Positions 53,465 to 61,795 of a stretch of DNA of 64,000 nucleotides are shown here, piece by piece. The notes beneath the pieces are model-generated. The model made no database searches. It saw nothing but the letters and a program-made list of their open reading frames with translations, and had not been told where the DNA came from. How positions within the stretch are numbered: the first letter of the stretch is position 1; the number at the start of each line of letters is the position of its first letter. The DNA comes from Demequina sp. NBRC 110057 (GTDB lineage Bacteria > Actinomycetota > Actinomycetes > Actinomycetales > Demequinaceae): positions 248,001-312,000 of the forward strand of contig NZ_BBRN01000004.1 of NCBI RefSeq assembly GCF_002090175.1, written 5' to 3'. Made by a program: the position numbers and the translations under genes.

Positions 53465-55585
53465 CTACCCGATCAGGCTGGGCTGCAGGTCCCGCAGCGT
53501 GCGCCGGTGCGTCATCCGCGTGACGCCGATCGCCGCCACCACGAGGGCTCCCACCATCCACAGCGCGAGGGCCGCGGCGTCGCCCCACGCGGCCGCCGAC
53601 GAGCCGCCGTACATGAGCTGCCTCAGCCCGTCGACGGCGAAGCTCATGGGAAGGACGTGGTGGAGGCTCGCGAGCGGGCCCGGGAGCGTCTGCCAGGGGA
53701 ACGTGCCACCGGCGGTGACGAGCTGCACCACCATGAGCACGAGCCCGAGGAACTGACCCACGGACCCCAACCACACGTTGAGCGCCAGGATGATGGCGGC
53801 GAACGTCAGCGATGCCAGGGCGAGGAGCGCGTAGGCGCCGACGGCGTTGTCGAAGGTGAAGCCCAGTGCCCAGGCGACGACGGTGAACAGGCCCACCATC
53901 TGCGCCGCGCCGAGGGCTCCCGGCGTCAGCCAGCCCGCGAGCGTCACGCGGACGGGGGAGTGGATGGCCGTGATGGCGCGCTTCGACACTGGCTTCACGA
54001 TAAGGAAGAGGGCGTAGATCCCGATCCACGCCGCGAGCGACATGAAGAACGGGGCAAGCCCCGCGCCGTAGGTGCCCGCGTCCGCGATCGATGTGTTGTC
54101 GAGGTCCACGGGGTCGGCGATGGTGGCCGCCTGCTCGTCGCGGAGTTGTTCGTCGGCGACGGGAATCTCGTCGACGCCGTCCTGAAGGCCGTCGGTGAGG
54201 TCCTGGGCGCCGTCGTGCAGTTGGCCGATGCCGTCGGTCAGGTCCGATGCCCCGTCGGCCGCGGTGGTGAGGCCGTCGCCGAGGGTCGTGGCGCCGGCGT
54301 CGAGGTCGCTCGCGCCGGACGCGAGGGAGGTGGCGCCCTCGTCGACGGCGTCGGCACCGTCGCTGAGGTCGGAGGCTCCCGTCGCCGCGCTGCTCGCGCC
54401 CGTGGCGAGCGTGGACGCGCCCGTGGCGGCCGAGGCGGCGGCGTCGGCGAGGTCCGATGCCCCGTCGGCCACCTGTGTGGCACCCGCGGACAGGGTGTCG
54501 ACGCTGTCGACCTGGTCCTGCAGCGTGTCGTTCGCGTCGACGAGCGCGTCACCCACCGGGTCGAGCGCCGCAAGCGCCTCCGTCACCTGCGCCTCGGTGA
54601 GCCCCAGTTCGGTGAGGCGTTGGGCGATGGTGTCGCGGGCGGCGGGGATCCCGTCGGCCGCTTCTTGTGCGGCGTCGCCCACGGAATCGGCCGTCTGTGC
54701 GAGCGCGGCGTTGCCGTCGGCAACCTGCTGCGCCCCCTCGGACAGCGTCTGCGCGCCGTCCTTCAGGGAGGACAGGCCGTCGCTGAGTTCGGAGGCGCCG
54801 TCGGCCACCTGCTGGGTGCCGTCCGCCAGGTCGCTCGCGCCGGCGGCGAGCGAACCCGTGCCGTCCGCCAGGGCGCTCGCGCCCTGCGCCAGCTGTCCCG
54901 TGCCGTCGGTGAGGTCGCCGGCGCCGGTGACCAGCTGGTCGAGGCCGCTGCCGAGGTCCTCCGAGCCGGCGAGAGCATCGGCCGCGCCGTCGGTGAGCTG
55001 CTGCGCGCCGTCGGCAGCATCGACAAGGCTGGAGCGGATGTCCGCCAGGCCCAGCAGGAAGCGGGAGGCGGCCTCCTCGTTGACGGTCTGGACGATGGAC
55101 ACGCGGATCGACTCGGCGGCCTGCTCGCCAATGGTGGAGGCGAGGTAGCTGTTGACGTCGTTGGTGGTCAGCGTGACGCGCGCCTGGTGAGGGTCGTCCG
55201 TGGACGTGGAGGCGAGTGCGTCGGAGAAGTCGGCGGGGAACGTGATGGCGAAGTCGTAGTCCTCGTCCTCGACGCCGTCCCTGGCCTCGGTGGAGTCGAC
55301 GATCGTCCAATCGAACGTGCCGTCGTCGACCATCTGCTCGGCGACGTCCTCGCCGTAGCTCTTGGGCTCGCCGTCCACCGTGGTGCCCTGGTCCGCGACC
55401 ACGATGGCGGCGGGGATGCGGTCGAGCGCCGCGTAGGGATCCTTGTTGGCCCACAGGTACATGCCGCCATAGAGGATCGGCACGCCCATGAGCGCGATGA
55501 GGGCAAGCACGGCCATGGGGGTCGAGGTGAGGCGGCGCAGCTCCGCCGAGACCATGGCGGGAACGCGCACGGCGAAGCGGCTCAT
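53465..55585 (-). CDS. YhgE/Pip family membrane protein with long heptad-repeat domain
   Basis: This 706-residue membrane protein has one N-terminal helix (about 22-42), a large extracytoplasmic region and about five or six C-terminal helices of the ABC-2 type (about 525-695). The middle (about 195-510) is an almost unbroken series of seven-residue units of the form L-x-D/E-G-x-x-x, e.g. LADGTGS LAAGASD LADGTQQ, predicting a very long coiled-coil or helical rod outside the cell. YhgE/Pip proteins act in phage adsorption, in export and in type VII-linked (EsaA-like) systems. The ATG overlaps the stop of the next-upstream gene (ATGA). Confidence 0.86.
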   Translation of the reverse strand: MSRFAVRVPAMVSAELRRLTSTPMAVLALIALMGVPILYGGMYLWANKDPYAALDRIPAAIVVADQGTTVDGEPKSYGEDVAEQMVDDGTFDWTIVDSTEARDGVEDEDYDFAITFPADFSDALASTSTDDPHQARVTLTTNDVNSYLASTIGEQAAESIRVSIVQTVNEEAASRFLLGLADIRSSLVDAADGAQQLTDGAADALAGSEDLGSGLDQLVTGAGDLTDGTGQLAQGASALADGTGSLAAGASDLADGTQQVADGASELSDGLSSLKDGAQTLSEGAQQVADGNAALAQTADSVGDAAQEAADGIPAARDTIAQRLTELGLTEAQVTEALAALDPVGDALVDANDTLQDQVDSVDTLSAGATQVADGASDLADAAASAATGASTLATGASSAATGASDLSDGADAVDEGATSLASGASDLDAGATTLGDGLTTAADGASDLTDGIGQLHDGAQDLTDGLQDGVDEIPVADEQLRDEQAATIADPVDLDNTSIADAGTYGAGLAPFFMSLAAWIGIYALFLIVKPVSKRAITAIHSPVRVTLAGWLTPGALGAAQMVGLFTVVAWALGFTFDNAVGAYALLALASLTFAAIILALNVWLGSVGQFLGLVLMVVQLVTAGGTFPWQTLPGPLASLHHVLPMSFAVDGLRQLMYGGSSAAAWGDAAALALWMVGALVVAAIGVTRMTHRRTLRDLQPSLIG

Positions 55586-56238
55586 CGCTCGTCCTCCTCG
55601 TCGTCGCGCTCCGTGTAGGCGACGAGCGTGTCGGGCATCTGCGCCACCGAGGTGCCGGCAAGGGTCGCGGCGGCCGCGTCCCCGGCGATCACGAGGACCG
55701 CGAGGCCCGCGCGCGCGAGCACCAGGCACTCCTCCCACCAGCCGGCGGGATCGCCGCCATGGCGGTCGGGAGCGACGAGCACCACTCCCTCGACGCCGGG
55801 ACGCATGGCCGCCAGCGTGAGGAGCAGGCGGATCCTGTCGGTGGGGTCCACATTGCCGATGGGGGTGCGGGTCCAGCGCGACAGGCCCCACTCGTCGAGG
55901 GTGCGGCGCGCGGCGGCGATCGTCGCGAGGCGGCCGGCGAACATGAGCTCCTCCTCGACGATGCCGACGGTCGACACGTGCGCGGGAGGCTCGCTGACGG
56001 CAGGGGCGTCGATCAGGGCGACCCGCGCGCGCATCCCTGCACGGTCTTCGCGGCCGTCGAGCCGCACAGCCCCGGTGTCGGGGTCCATGCGGCCGGAGGC
56101 GAGCAGGCCCAGCACGGTGGGGCGCTGCTCGGTCTCGGCGCGCACCAGGGTGACGGCGCCGGACTCGAAGGTGACGCTCACGGGCTGGAGGGCGTCGTCG
56201 CCGCGACCCTTGGAAGCTTGGTCAAGCTGAATCTTCAT
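55582..56238 (-). CDS. Degenerate ABC-type ATPase-like protein
   Basis: This 218-residue protein has the overall layout of an ABC ATPase, but the P-loop region reads VRAETEQRPTVLGLLASGRM instead of GxxGxGKST. The signature is replaced by NVDPTDRIRLLLTLAAM and the Walker B end by VVLVAPDRHGG. It probably cannot hydrolyse ATP by the usual mechanism. It lies between the TetR gene and the YhgE gene, overlapping both by ATGA. It is therefore likely to bind the cytoplasmic face of YhgE as a regulatory or structural subunit, which is inference. Confidence 0.75.
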   Translation of the reverse strand: MKIQLDQASKGRGDDALQPVSVTFESGAVTLVRAETEQRPTVLGLLASGRMDPDTGAVRLDGREDRAGMRARVALIDAPAVSEPPAHVSTVGIVEEELMFAGRLATIAAARRTLDEWGLSRWTRTPIGNVDPTDRIRLLLTLAAMRPGVEGVVLVAPDRHGGDPAGWWEECLVLARAGLAVLVIAGDAAAATLAGTSVAQMPDTLVAYTERDDEEDER

Positions 56239-56840
56239 CGCGCGTCCTCCACCTGCCGTGCCAGCCGCGCGGCGTCGGCAGCGCCCACGCCCGCGGCGCA
56301 CAGGGGGTGCGTCATCGCGAGCATGCGGGCGTCGTCCGCCTCCGCCTGCGCGGCGACCTCGAGCACGTCGAGCGCGGCGCGCTCGACAAGAAGCGCCAAC
56401 ACCTCGGGCGAGACGTCGGTCCGCACGCGGTGGGCCGATGCGGCATCCACCAGGCAGGCCCTGACGCGCTCGCGGATGGGCGCCATGGCGCCGGCCACGG
56501 TGGCGCCGCGGCCGCTCGACAGCGCCATCCGCGCCACGGCGTGGACGTCGGCGACGGCGTCCCACAGGGCACCGCCCAGGCGTGCAAGCGCCACGAGAGG
56601 ATCCTCGTCGGTGCGAGGGCCTACGGCCGCGGCAATGCGCGTGGCGCCGCGCTCCACGATGGCGTCGACCAGGGCGTCCCGGCCCGGGAAGTGGCCATAC
56701 ACGGCGCGCCTGCTGAGGCCCGCCTCGGTCGCGATGTCCTCGAGGGTGGCGTCGACGTCGCGTCGCAGCGCGCGGCCGCCGGCGTCGAGCAGTGCCTCGC
56801 GATTGCGCGCCGAATCGGCGCGAGGGGTCCGGGGGGTCAT
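56235..56840 (-). CDS. TetR-family transcriptional repressor of the YhgE operon
   Basis: This 201-residue regulator has the N-terminal TetR helix-turn-helix NREALLDAGGRALRRD plus TLEDIATEAGLSRRAVYGHFP (about residues 12-53) and a helical ligand-binding domain. It is the first gene of an operon with the degenerate ATPase and YhgE, all overlapping by ATGA. The ATG is seven bases after a TAGGCT box (leaderless), and a palindrome covers the promoter, so it probably represses itself and its operon until a small hydrophobic ligand binds. Confidence 0.88.
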   Translation of the reverse strand: MTPRTPRADSARNREALLDAGGRALRRDVDATLEDIATEAGLSRRAVYGHFPGRDALVDAIVERGATRIAAAVGPRTDEDPLVALARLGGALWDAVADVHAVARMALSSGRGATVAGAMAPIRERVRACLVDAASAHRVRTDVSPEVLALLVERAALDVLEVAAQAEADDARMLAMTHPLCAAGVGAADAARLARQVEDAR

Positions 56841-56847
56841 GGCTCCC

Positions 56848-56876
56848 AGCCTACGAAGTTGCACACGGCTGTGCAA
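56848..56876 (-). promoter_or_regulatory. TetR promoter and operator
   Basis: On the minus strand, TTGCAC (plus 56871-56876), 17 bases and TAGGCT (plus 56848-56853) form the promoter. The palindrome TTGCACA-CGGC-TGTGCAA (56859-56876) covers the -35 box and spacer, an ideal place for a repressor. Confidence 0.75.
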
Positions 56877-56982
56877 GTTATGCGCGAGGGGGCGTCGCGC
56901 CGCCACGCCGGCAGCGGCATCGGCCCTGCGTACGATGGTGGCCAGCCACCCCACCGACACGCGACACGACGGGAGACGCGCG

Positions 56983-57753
56983 ATGGCCGAGCCGATGGGC
57001 GAGAAGTACGACGCATACGCGAAGAAGACCGATGCGCCCATGGCGGCGCTCGCGCTGATCTTTCTGGTGGTGTGGTCCAGCCGCATCATCTTCTTCGCCT
57101 CGCTCCCCGGCGGAGTCCGCGCGACGATGCTCACCGTCCAGGGCGTGATCTGGGCGATCTTCCTGACGGACCTCATCATCCGCACGGTCATCTCGAAGAA
57201 GTCCTGGCGCTACCTGTGGACGCACCCGATCGACGTCGTCGCCGTCCTGGTGCCCGCCGCGCGTCCCCTGAAGGTGCTGACCGCCTTCACGCAGGCGACG
57301 GCCTTTGCGACCGCGGCCGGCCGCATGAAGACCATGCAGGCCGTGGTCCTGTCCGTGGTGCTGCTGCTGTGGATCGGGTCCGTGGCGGTCCTCGCGGCGG
57401 AACGTCCCCTCGCCGACTCGGCGATCAACACCTTCGGCGACGCGCTGTGGTGGGCCTTCGTGACCGTCACGACCGTCGGTTACGGCGACTTCGCGCCGAT
57501 CTCGGTCGAGGGGCGCATCATCGCGGTGCTCATGATGCTCATCGGCATCGCCCTCATCGGTGTCGTCACCGCGTCGGTCGCGGCCTGGTTCGTCGCGCTG
57601 ACCTCCGGAGGCGACGACGAGGAAGAGGAGGCGCGCGAGGTGACCCGCCACGACGAGCTCATGGCACGCGTGGCCGAGCTGGAGGCGAAGATCGACCGGC
57701 TCGCGGGCTCGCCCGAGGCTCCCGCGGAGCGCGCGGGCCCCGAACGCCAGTAG
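56983..57753 (+). CDS. Voltage-gated-like potassium channel
   Basis: This 256-residue membrane protein has about four N-terminal hydrophobic segments (21-40, 52-68, 82-92 and 118-138), then a pore helix and the K+ selectivity filter TTVGYGD (163-169). The final helix is at about 178-205. The C-terminus (after 210) is acidic and then forms a short coiled coil (ELMARVAELEAKIDRLAG) that could tetramerise the channel. A voltage sensor with regular Arg spacing is not obvious. The start ATG at 56983 has GGGAGA upstream; ATG 56995 is possible. The -10 box of the next gene overlaps its stop codon. Confidence 0.88.
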   Translation: MAEPMGEKYDAYAKKTDAPMAALALIFLVVWSSRIIFFASLPGGVRATMLTVQGVIWAIFLTDLIIRTVISKKSWRYLWTHPIDVVAVLVPAARPLKVLTAFTQATAFATAAGRMKTMQAVVLSVVLLLWIGSVAVLAAERPLADSAINTFGDALWWAFVTVTTVGYGDFAPISVEGRIIAVLMMLIGIALIGVVTASVAAWFVALTSGGDDEEEEAREVTRHDELMARVAELEAKIDRLAGSPEAPAERAGPERQ

Positions 57754-57763
57754 CGTTGTCCCC

Positions 57764-58600
57764 ATGGCCACGGTCGCAGACATCGTCGAGATCCTCGACA
57801 CTCGATTCCCGCCATCGCTCGCCGAGGGATGGGACGTCAACGGCCTCACTGTCGGTGACCCTGCCGCGAGCGTGTCCCGCGTGCTCTTCGCCGTGGACCC
57901 GACGCTCGCCGTGGTGCAGGAGGCGATCGACGTCGACGCCGACCTTGTCGTGACGCACCACCCCCTCTTGCTCCGCGGCGCGCAGCAGCTTGCCGTGACG
58001 TCATCCAAGGGCGCCGTGGTCCACCAGCTGATCGCCCACGGCATCGGCCTGTTCAACGCGCACACCAACGCCGACCATGCCTCGGGCGGCGTCGCCGAGG
58101 CCCTCGCCGAGGCGCTCGGCGTCGGCTCGACGGTACCGTTGCTTCCCCACAGCGGGGACGCCTCGCAGGGCACCGGGCGCATCGGCGTCCTCGACGGGCC
58201 GCTGAGCCTCGACGAGTTCGCTCGCCGTGTGGCCGAGCGCCTTCCCGCCACCGCGCACGGCGTGCGGGTAGCGGGGGACCTGGAGGCGCTCGTGACCTCC
58301 GTCGCCGTGTGCGGCGGATCGGGCGACGCCTTCCTGGCCGACGCGCGGGCCGCCGGCGCCGACGTGTACGTCACCGCCGACCTCCGTCACCACCCCGCCT
58401 CCGACGCTCGCGAGGTCGCCGACCTCGGCGATGGCCGTCCGTTCCTCGTCGACGTGGCACACTTCGCGTCCGAGTGGGCCTGGCTCGCCGCGGCCGCCGA
58501 GCACGTCGCCGACGCCGCCGGCGTCGACACCATCGTGTCCACCCTCAACACCGACCCCTGGACCGCGCACTACGCCTCGCCGGCGCGCGCGACCGACTGA
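57764..58600 (+). CDS. Nif3-like dinuclear metal center protein (YbgI family)
   Basis: This 278-residue protein of the NIF3/YbgI family has metal ligands seen in VVTHHPLLLRG and in FNAHTNADHASGGV (His-rich), with a C-terminal EHVADAAGVDTIVSTLNTDPW. These proteins form hexamers with two metal ions. The name GTP cyclohydrolase 1 type 2 is sometimes attached, but the function is unsettled. The start ATG lies seven bases after TAGCGT (57751-57756), which itself includes the stop codon of the channel gene, so it has its own leaderless promoter. The zinc-ribbon gene follows at 20 bases, a widely conserved pairing. Confidence 0.9.
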   Translation: MATVADIVEILDTRFPPSLAEGWDVNGLTVGDPAASVSRVLFAVDPTLAVVQEAIDVDADLVVTHHPLLLRGAQQLAVTSSKGAVVHQLIAHGIGLFNAHTNADHASGGVAEALAEALGVGSTVPLLPHSGDASQGTGRIGVLDGPLSLDEFARRVAERLPATAHGVRVAGDLEALVTSVAVCGGSGDAFLADARAAGADVYVTADLRHHPASDAREVADLGDGRPFLVDVAHFASEWAWLAAAAEHVADAAGVDTIVSTLNTDPWTAHYASPARATD

Positions 58601-58619
58601 TCCCACAAGGAGACCCTCC

Positions 58620-59357
58620 GTGCCGAACGCCCCCGTCGCCGACCAGCTGCGACTGCTCGAGGTGCAGGACGCTGATTTGCGACTGCAGCAGGCCCGTCAC
58701 CGCCGCGCCACCCTGCCGCTGACCGAGCAGATCGCCGAGCTGTCCGCCCGTGCCGCCGACCTCGAGGAGGACGCCGTCGCGCGTGGCACCGAGGTCTCTG
58801 ACCTGCGCCGCGAGGTGACGAAGGCCGAGGACGACGTGCAGTCCGTGCGTCAGCGCGCCGACCGCGATCGCTCGCGGCTCGAGTCCGGCACCGGCTCCGC
58901 CAAGGACCTGCAGGCACTCCAGGGTGAGCTCGAGGTGCTCGCGCGCCGCCAGAGCGCCCTCGAGGACGTCGAACTCGAGGTCATGGAGCGCCTCGAGGCC
59001 GCGGAGGCGCTGCACACCGAGGCCCGCGCGCAGCGCGACGCGATCGCCGCTGACATCACGCGCTTCAGCGCCGAGCGCGACGAGCAGCTCGCCGAGATCG
59101 ACTCCGAGATCGGCGACATCGAGGCCGAGCGTGTGCTGAAGGCCGAAGGAGTCGACGCGACGCTCATGGCGCTGTACGAGAAGCTGCGCGACCAGCACGG
59201 GGGAGTGGGCGCCGCCGCGCTGCGCGGCTCGCAGTGCCTGGGATGCCACATGACGCTCAACGCCGGCGACCTGCGCGCCATCGAATCGGCGGCGCCCGAC
59301 GCCGTGGTGCGATGCGAGGAGTGCGGAAGGATCCTGGTGCGGAAGGCGGACGCCTGA
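58620..59357 (+). CDS. Coiled-coil protein with C4-type zinc ribbon
   Basis: This 245-residue protein is mostly one long helical hairpin (about residues 15-185, rich in Glu, Arg and Ala). A C-terminal zinc ribbon has four cysteines (GSQCLGCHM, about 205-208, and VRCEECGRI, about 230-233). The family (CT398-like / DUF164) is almost always next to nif3 and is thought to bind nucleic acid or an RNase HI-like partner. The GTG start follows AAGGAGA at eight bases. The phosphatase gene follows three bases after its stop. Confidence 0.88.
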   Translation: MPNAPVADQLRLLEVQDADLRLQQARHRRATLPLTEQIAELSARAADLEEDAVARGTEVSDLRREVTKAEDDVQSVRQRADRDRSRLESGTGSAKDLQALQGELEVLARRQSALEDVELEVMERLEAAEALHTEARAQRDAIAADITRFSAERDEQLAEIDSEIGDIEAERVLKAEGVDATLMALYEKLRDQHGGVGAAALRGSQCLGCHMTLNAGDLRAIESAAPDAVVRCEECGRILVRKADA

Positions 59358-59359
59358 GC

Positions 59360-60130
59360 ATGACCTCCTCCGAGGCCCACGAGACCGGCTCCGACGTCGC
59401 GCCCGAGCCCGCGCGCGGCGCCTCGCTGTACGACCTGGGTCAGGAGGGCTTCGTCAGCCCGCTGACCCTCGTCCTGGTGCGCCACGGTGTCACCGACATG
59501 ACCGTGACCCACGCCCTGTCGGGTTCGGGAGTGGCGGGCCCGCCGCTCAATGCGTCCGGCCGTATCCAGGCTGCCAAGGCGGCCGATGCCGTCTATCGCA
59601 TCGGCCGCAAGGACTGGGACCGCGTTCCCCACGTGAGCCGCGTGCTCGCGTCGCCGATGACGCGCACCCAGGAGACGGGTGGCGCGATCGGTCGACGCGT
59701 GGGTGCGCACGTCGAGACCGAGGAGCGCGTGCGCGAGGTGCACTTTGGCGACTGGGAGGGCCTCACGGGGGCCGAGATCACGGCGCGTGAGCCCGAGAAC
59801 ATGCGCCAGTGGGGGCTGGGCGACTACCGCGCCCCCGGCGGCGAGTCGCTCCACGACGTGGGGCTGAGGATGGACGAGTTCATCGTCGACGCCGCGCGTC
59901 AGCACGCCGCCCTGTGTGACGAGGGACGTGACGAGTCACGCGCGTGGGCGGTGGCCTCGCACGCGGTGGCAATCAAGACCGCGGTGGCGGTGTCGATGGG
60001 CATGCCCGTGTCGGGCTGGTCGCGCATGTGGCCCCAGCCGGCGTCCCTCACGCTACTCCAGCTGCGCGTGCGCGAGGACGGCAGCGTCGCCGAGCGCCAC
60101 CTGCTCGCGTTCGGCGTCCCCACGCACTAA
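59360..60130 (+). CDS. Histidine phosphatase (phosphoglycerate mutase-like) family protein
   Basis: This 256-residue enzyme uses a phosphohistidine intermediate. The catalytic His is in LVLVRHGVTDMTVTHALSG and the second in WAVASHAVAIKTAV. REVHFGDWEGLTGAEI carries the conserved Glu. The first 35 residues are a polar extension. In many actinobacteria this domain is fused to RNase HI and encoded after the same two genes. Here the RNase H part is absent. The specific substrate is unknown. Confidence 0.88.
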   Translation: MTSSEAHETGSDVAPEPARGASLYDLGQEGFVSPLTLVLVRHGVTDMTVTHALSGSGVAGPPLNASGRIQAAKAADAVYRIGRKDWDRVPHVSRVLASPMTRTQETGGAIGRRVGAHVETEERVREVHFGDWEGLTGAEITAREPENMRQWGLGDYRAPGGESLHDVGLRMDEFIVDAARQHAALCDEGRDESRAWAVASHAVAIKTAVAVSMGMPVSGWSRMWPQPASLTLLQLRVREDGSVAERHLLAFGVPTH

Positions 60131-60146
60131 CGCATGGCCGCGGGCG

Positions 60147-60899
60147 TCAGCCCGCGATGACGATTGTCAGTTCCTTGTCGGTGGTCGCGATGTCGATGAC
60201 GCCCGGCAGGGTGCGCGCGGCGTCGGCAAGGTCATCACGGGTGCCGGGGACATCGTCCGCGGTGGCGAGCGCACCCGCGAGAAGGCCGCGCGTGTGCTTC
60301 GCCATGTGGCTGACGACCGATCGCTTGCCGTTCAGCTCGCGCTCGACTCGCACCGACACGGTGGGGTGGCCGGTGGGTCGCCACGCTGCGACGTAGGACG
60401 ACGAGCGGCAGTCGACGATCAGTCCTTCGCCGGCGAGGTGCGACAACTCCGCCGCGAGGTGCTGGCGCCAGAACGATGCAAGCGCGCCGATGCGCCCCAG
60501 GCTTGTCGACATCGATAGCCGGTAGGCGGGGATCGGGTCGGCGGGGGAGACGGCACCCCACAGCGCGGAGACGATGCGGATCCGGTCGGCCGCGCGGGCA
60601 AGGGTGGCTCCGTCCCACTCGGCGGCGCCCGCCGCCTCGTACAGCACGCCTGTGTACACGCGCGCCGCGACGTCGGCGGGGTTGTCCCACAGGGTGCGGT
60701 TGCGCTCCACCTCACCGCCGAGGCTGGGACCCACGTCGAGAACATCGAAGGCGTTGCGCTGGCCGCTGACCTTGGCGAGCGCCGTCCCCACCCGCTCGCG
60801 GGCGGGCGTCAGCGCGGGGTGGCTCAGCGCGGCGAGGTCCACGGGGGAGCCGGATGTGGGGGCGGTCTTCCCCTCGGACGGGGGCAGCAGGATCAGCAC
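60147..60899 (-). CDS. yaaA: YaaA family peroxide stress protein
   Basis: This 250-residue protein of the DUF328/YaaA family helps cells limit free iron and resist hydrogen peroxide in E. coli. The N-terminus VLILLPPSEGKTAPTSG is the hallmark, and later blocks are LYEAAGAAEWDGATL, IVSALWGAVSPADPIPAYRL and IVDCRSSSYVAAW. The GTG start at 60899 is six bases after a TACGCT box on the minus strand (plus 60906-60911), a leaderless start. It is convergent with the phosphatase gene and divergent from padR. Confidence 0.9.
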   Translation of the reverse strand: MLILLPPSEGKTAPTSGSPVDLAALSHPALTPARERVGTALAKVSGQRNAFDVLDVGPSLGGEVERNRTLWDNPADVAARVYTGVLYEAAGAAEWDGATLARAADRIRIVSALWGAVSPADPIPAYRLSMSTSLGRIGALASFWRQHLAAELSHLAGEGLIVDCRSSSYVAAWRPTGHPTVSVRVERELNGKRSVVSHMAKHTRGLLAGALATADDVPGTRDDLADAARTLPGVIDIATTDKELTIVIAG

Positions 60900-60962
60900 G
60901 CGTCCAGCGTAGAGGGGCGGGGGCGGGTGTCCGTCACGGCCGTGCGCACGACGCGAGCGCAC

Positions 60963-60991
60963 TTGACGTCTGCCATATCGCGATATATCGT
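60963..60991 (+). promoter_or_regulatory. PadR promoter with overlapping palindromic operator
   Basis: TTGACG (60963-60968), a 17-base spacer and TATCGT (60986-60991) form the promoter. The spacer contains ATATCGCGATAT (60975-60986) and an overlapping CGATATATCG (60981-60990). These AT-rich palindromes are very like known PadR binding sites and stand out in GC-rich DNA. Self-repression is likely. Confidence 0.75.
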
Positions 60992-61025
60992 CAACGTATC
61001 GACATCACGACGGAAGGAGATATCG

Positions 61026-61655
61026 ATGAGAGACAACGACTTCATATTTAAGGGCCACGACCCCCGCACGGAGGTGCTCCGCCGCCACGGTCGCGGCGGG
61101 TACGGCCCTGGCGTCGGTCCCGACTTCGAGGGCGCCGACGCCGGATTTGGCGGGCCGCGCGGACACCGCGGTCCCGGCGGACGCGGCCCCGGTGGCCGCG
61201 GCGGTCGTGGCCGGGCGCGCGGAGACATTCGCGCCGCGGTGCTCGTCCTGCTCGCGGAGCAGGAGCGTCACGGCTACGACCTCATTCGCGCCATCGAGGA
61301 GCGCACGCAGGGCGCGTGGGCCCCGAGCCCCGGCTCGATCTACCCCACCCTCCAGTCGCTGCAGGACGAGGGCCTGGTCACGATCGACGTGAGCGAGGGG
61401 CGCAAGGTCGCCTCGCTGACCGACGAGGGTCGTGCCTGGGTCGCGGACAACGTCCCCACCCCGGCGGCGCTGTTCGCGCAGCCCGAGGGCGGAGCGGGCA
61501 TTGGCCAGGTACGCCACGAGATGGTGCAGCTGCGCGATGCCGCGATGCACGTCACCCGCCAGGTGGCGGCCGACGAGGACCAGGTCGCGAAGGTCGCCGC
61601 CGTGCTGGCCTCCGCGCGTAAGGACCTGTACCGGCTGCTCGCCGAGCAGGACTGA
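61026..61655 (+). CDS. PadR-family transcriptional regulator
   Basis: This 209-residue regulator has an N-terminal Gly/Arg/Pro-rich segment (about residues 20-65, GGPRGHRGPGGRGPGGRG), then the PadR winged helix (DIRAAVLVLLAEQERHGYDLI, GSIYPTLQSLQDEGLV). The C-terminal helices are used for dimerisation. The ATG at 61026 has GGAAGGAG upstream and lies about 28 bases from the expected transcript start. No transporter or enzyme gene is in the same operon, since RNase P RNA comes next, so its regulon must lie elsewhere, or it controls only itself. Confidence 0.88.
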   Translation: MRDNDFIFKGHDPRTEVLRRHGRGGYGPGVGPDFEGADAGFGGPRGHRGPGGRGPGGRGGRGRARGDIRAAVLVLLAEQERHGYDLIRAIEERTQGAWAPSPGSIYPTLQSLQDEGLVTIDVSEGRKVASLTDEGRAWVADNVPTPAALFAQPEGGAGIGQVRHEMVQLRDAAMHVTRQVAADEDQVAKVAAVLASARKDLYRLLAEQD

Positions 61656-61795
61656 CGCCAGCAGTACCGGCCGGGCGGCCGGCGCCGGGCTCGACGAGAG
61701 TCGCCCCCAGGATCGACGGGAGTCGAACCGCGGCGCCGGCCGCCTTGGCGTGTCCGATGCGCCACTCACCAGGCCCGTCGCGCTATCCTTGGCGT

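Noticed and set aside
54200..55000. Apparent tandem DNA repeats (GCGTCGGC-like) in the YhgE gene
   Set aside because: They follow directly from the Leu-Asp-Gly heptads and are not an independent DNA repeat.
53507..55618. 703-codon plus-strand open frame opposite the YhgE gene
   Set aside because: It mirrors the heptad-coding repeats; its composition is low-complexity Val/Gly/Arg with no family resemblance.
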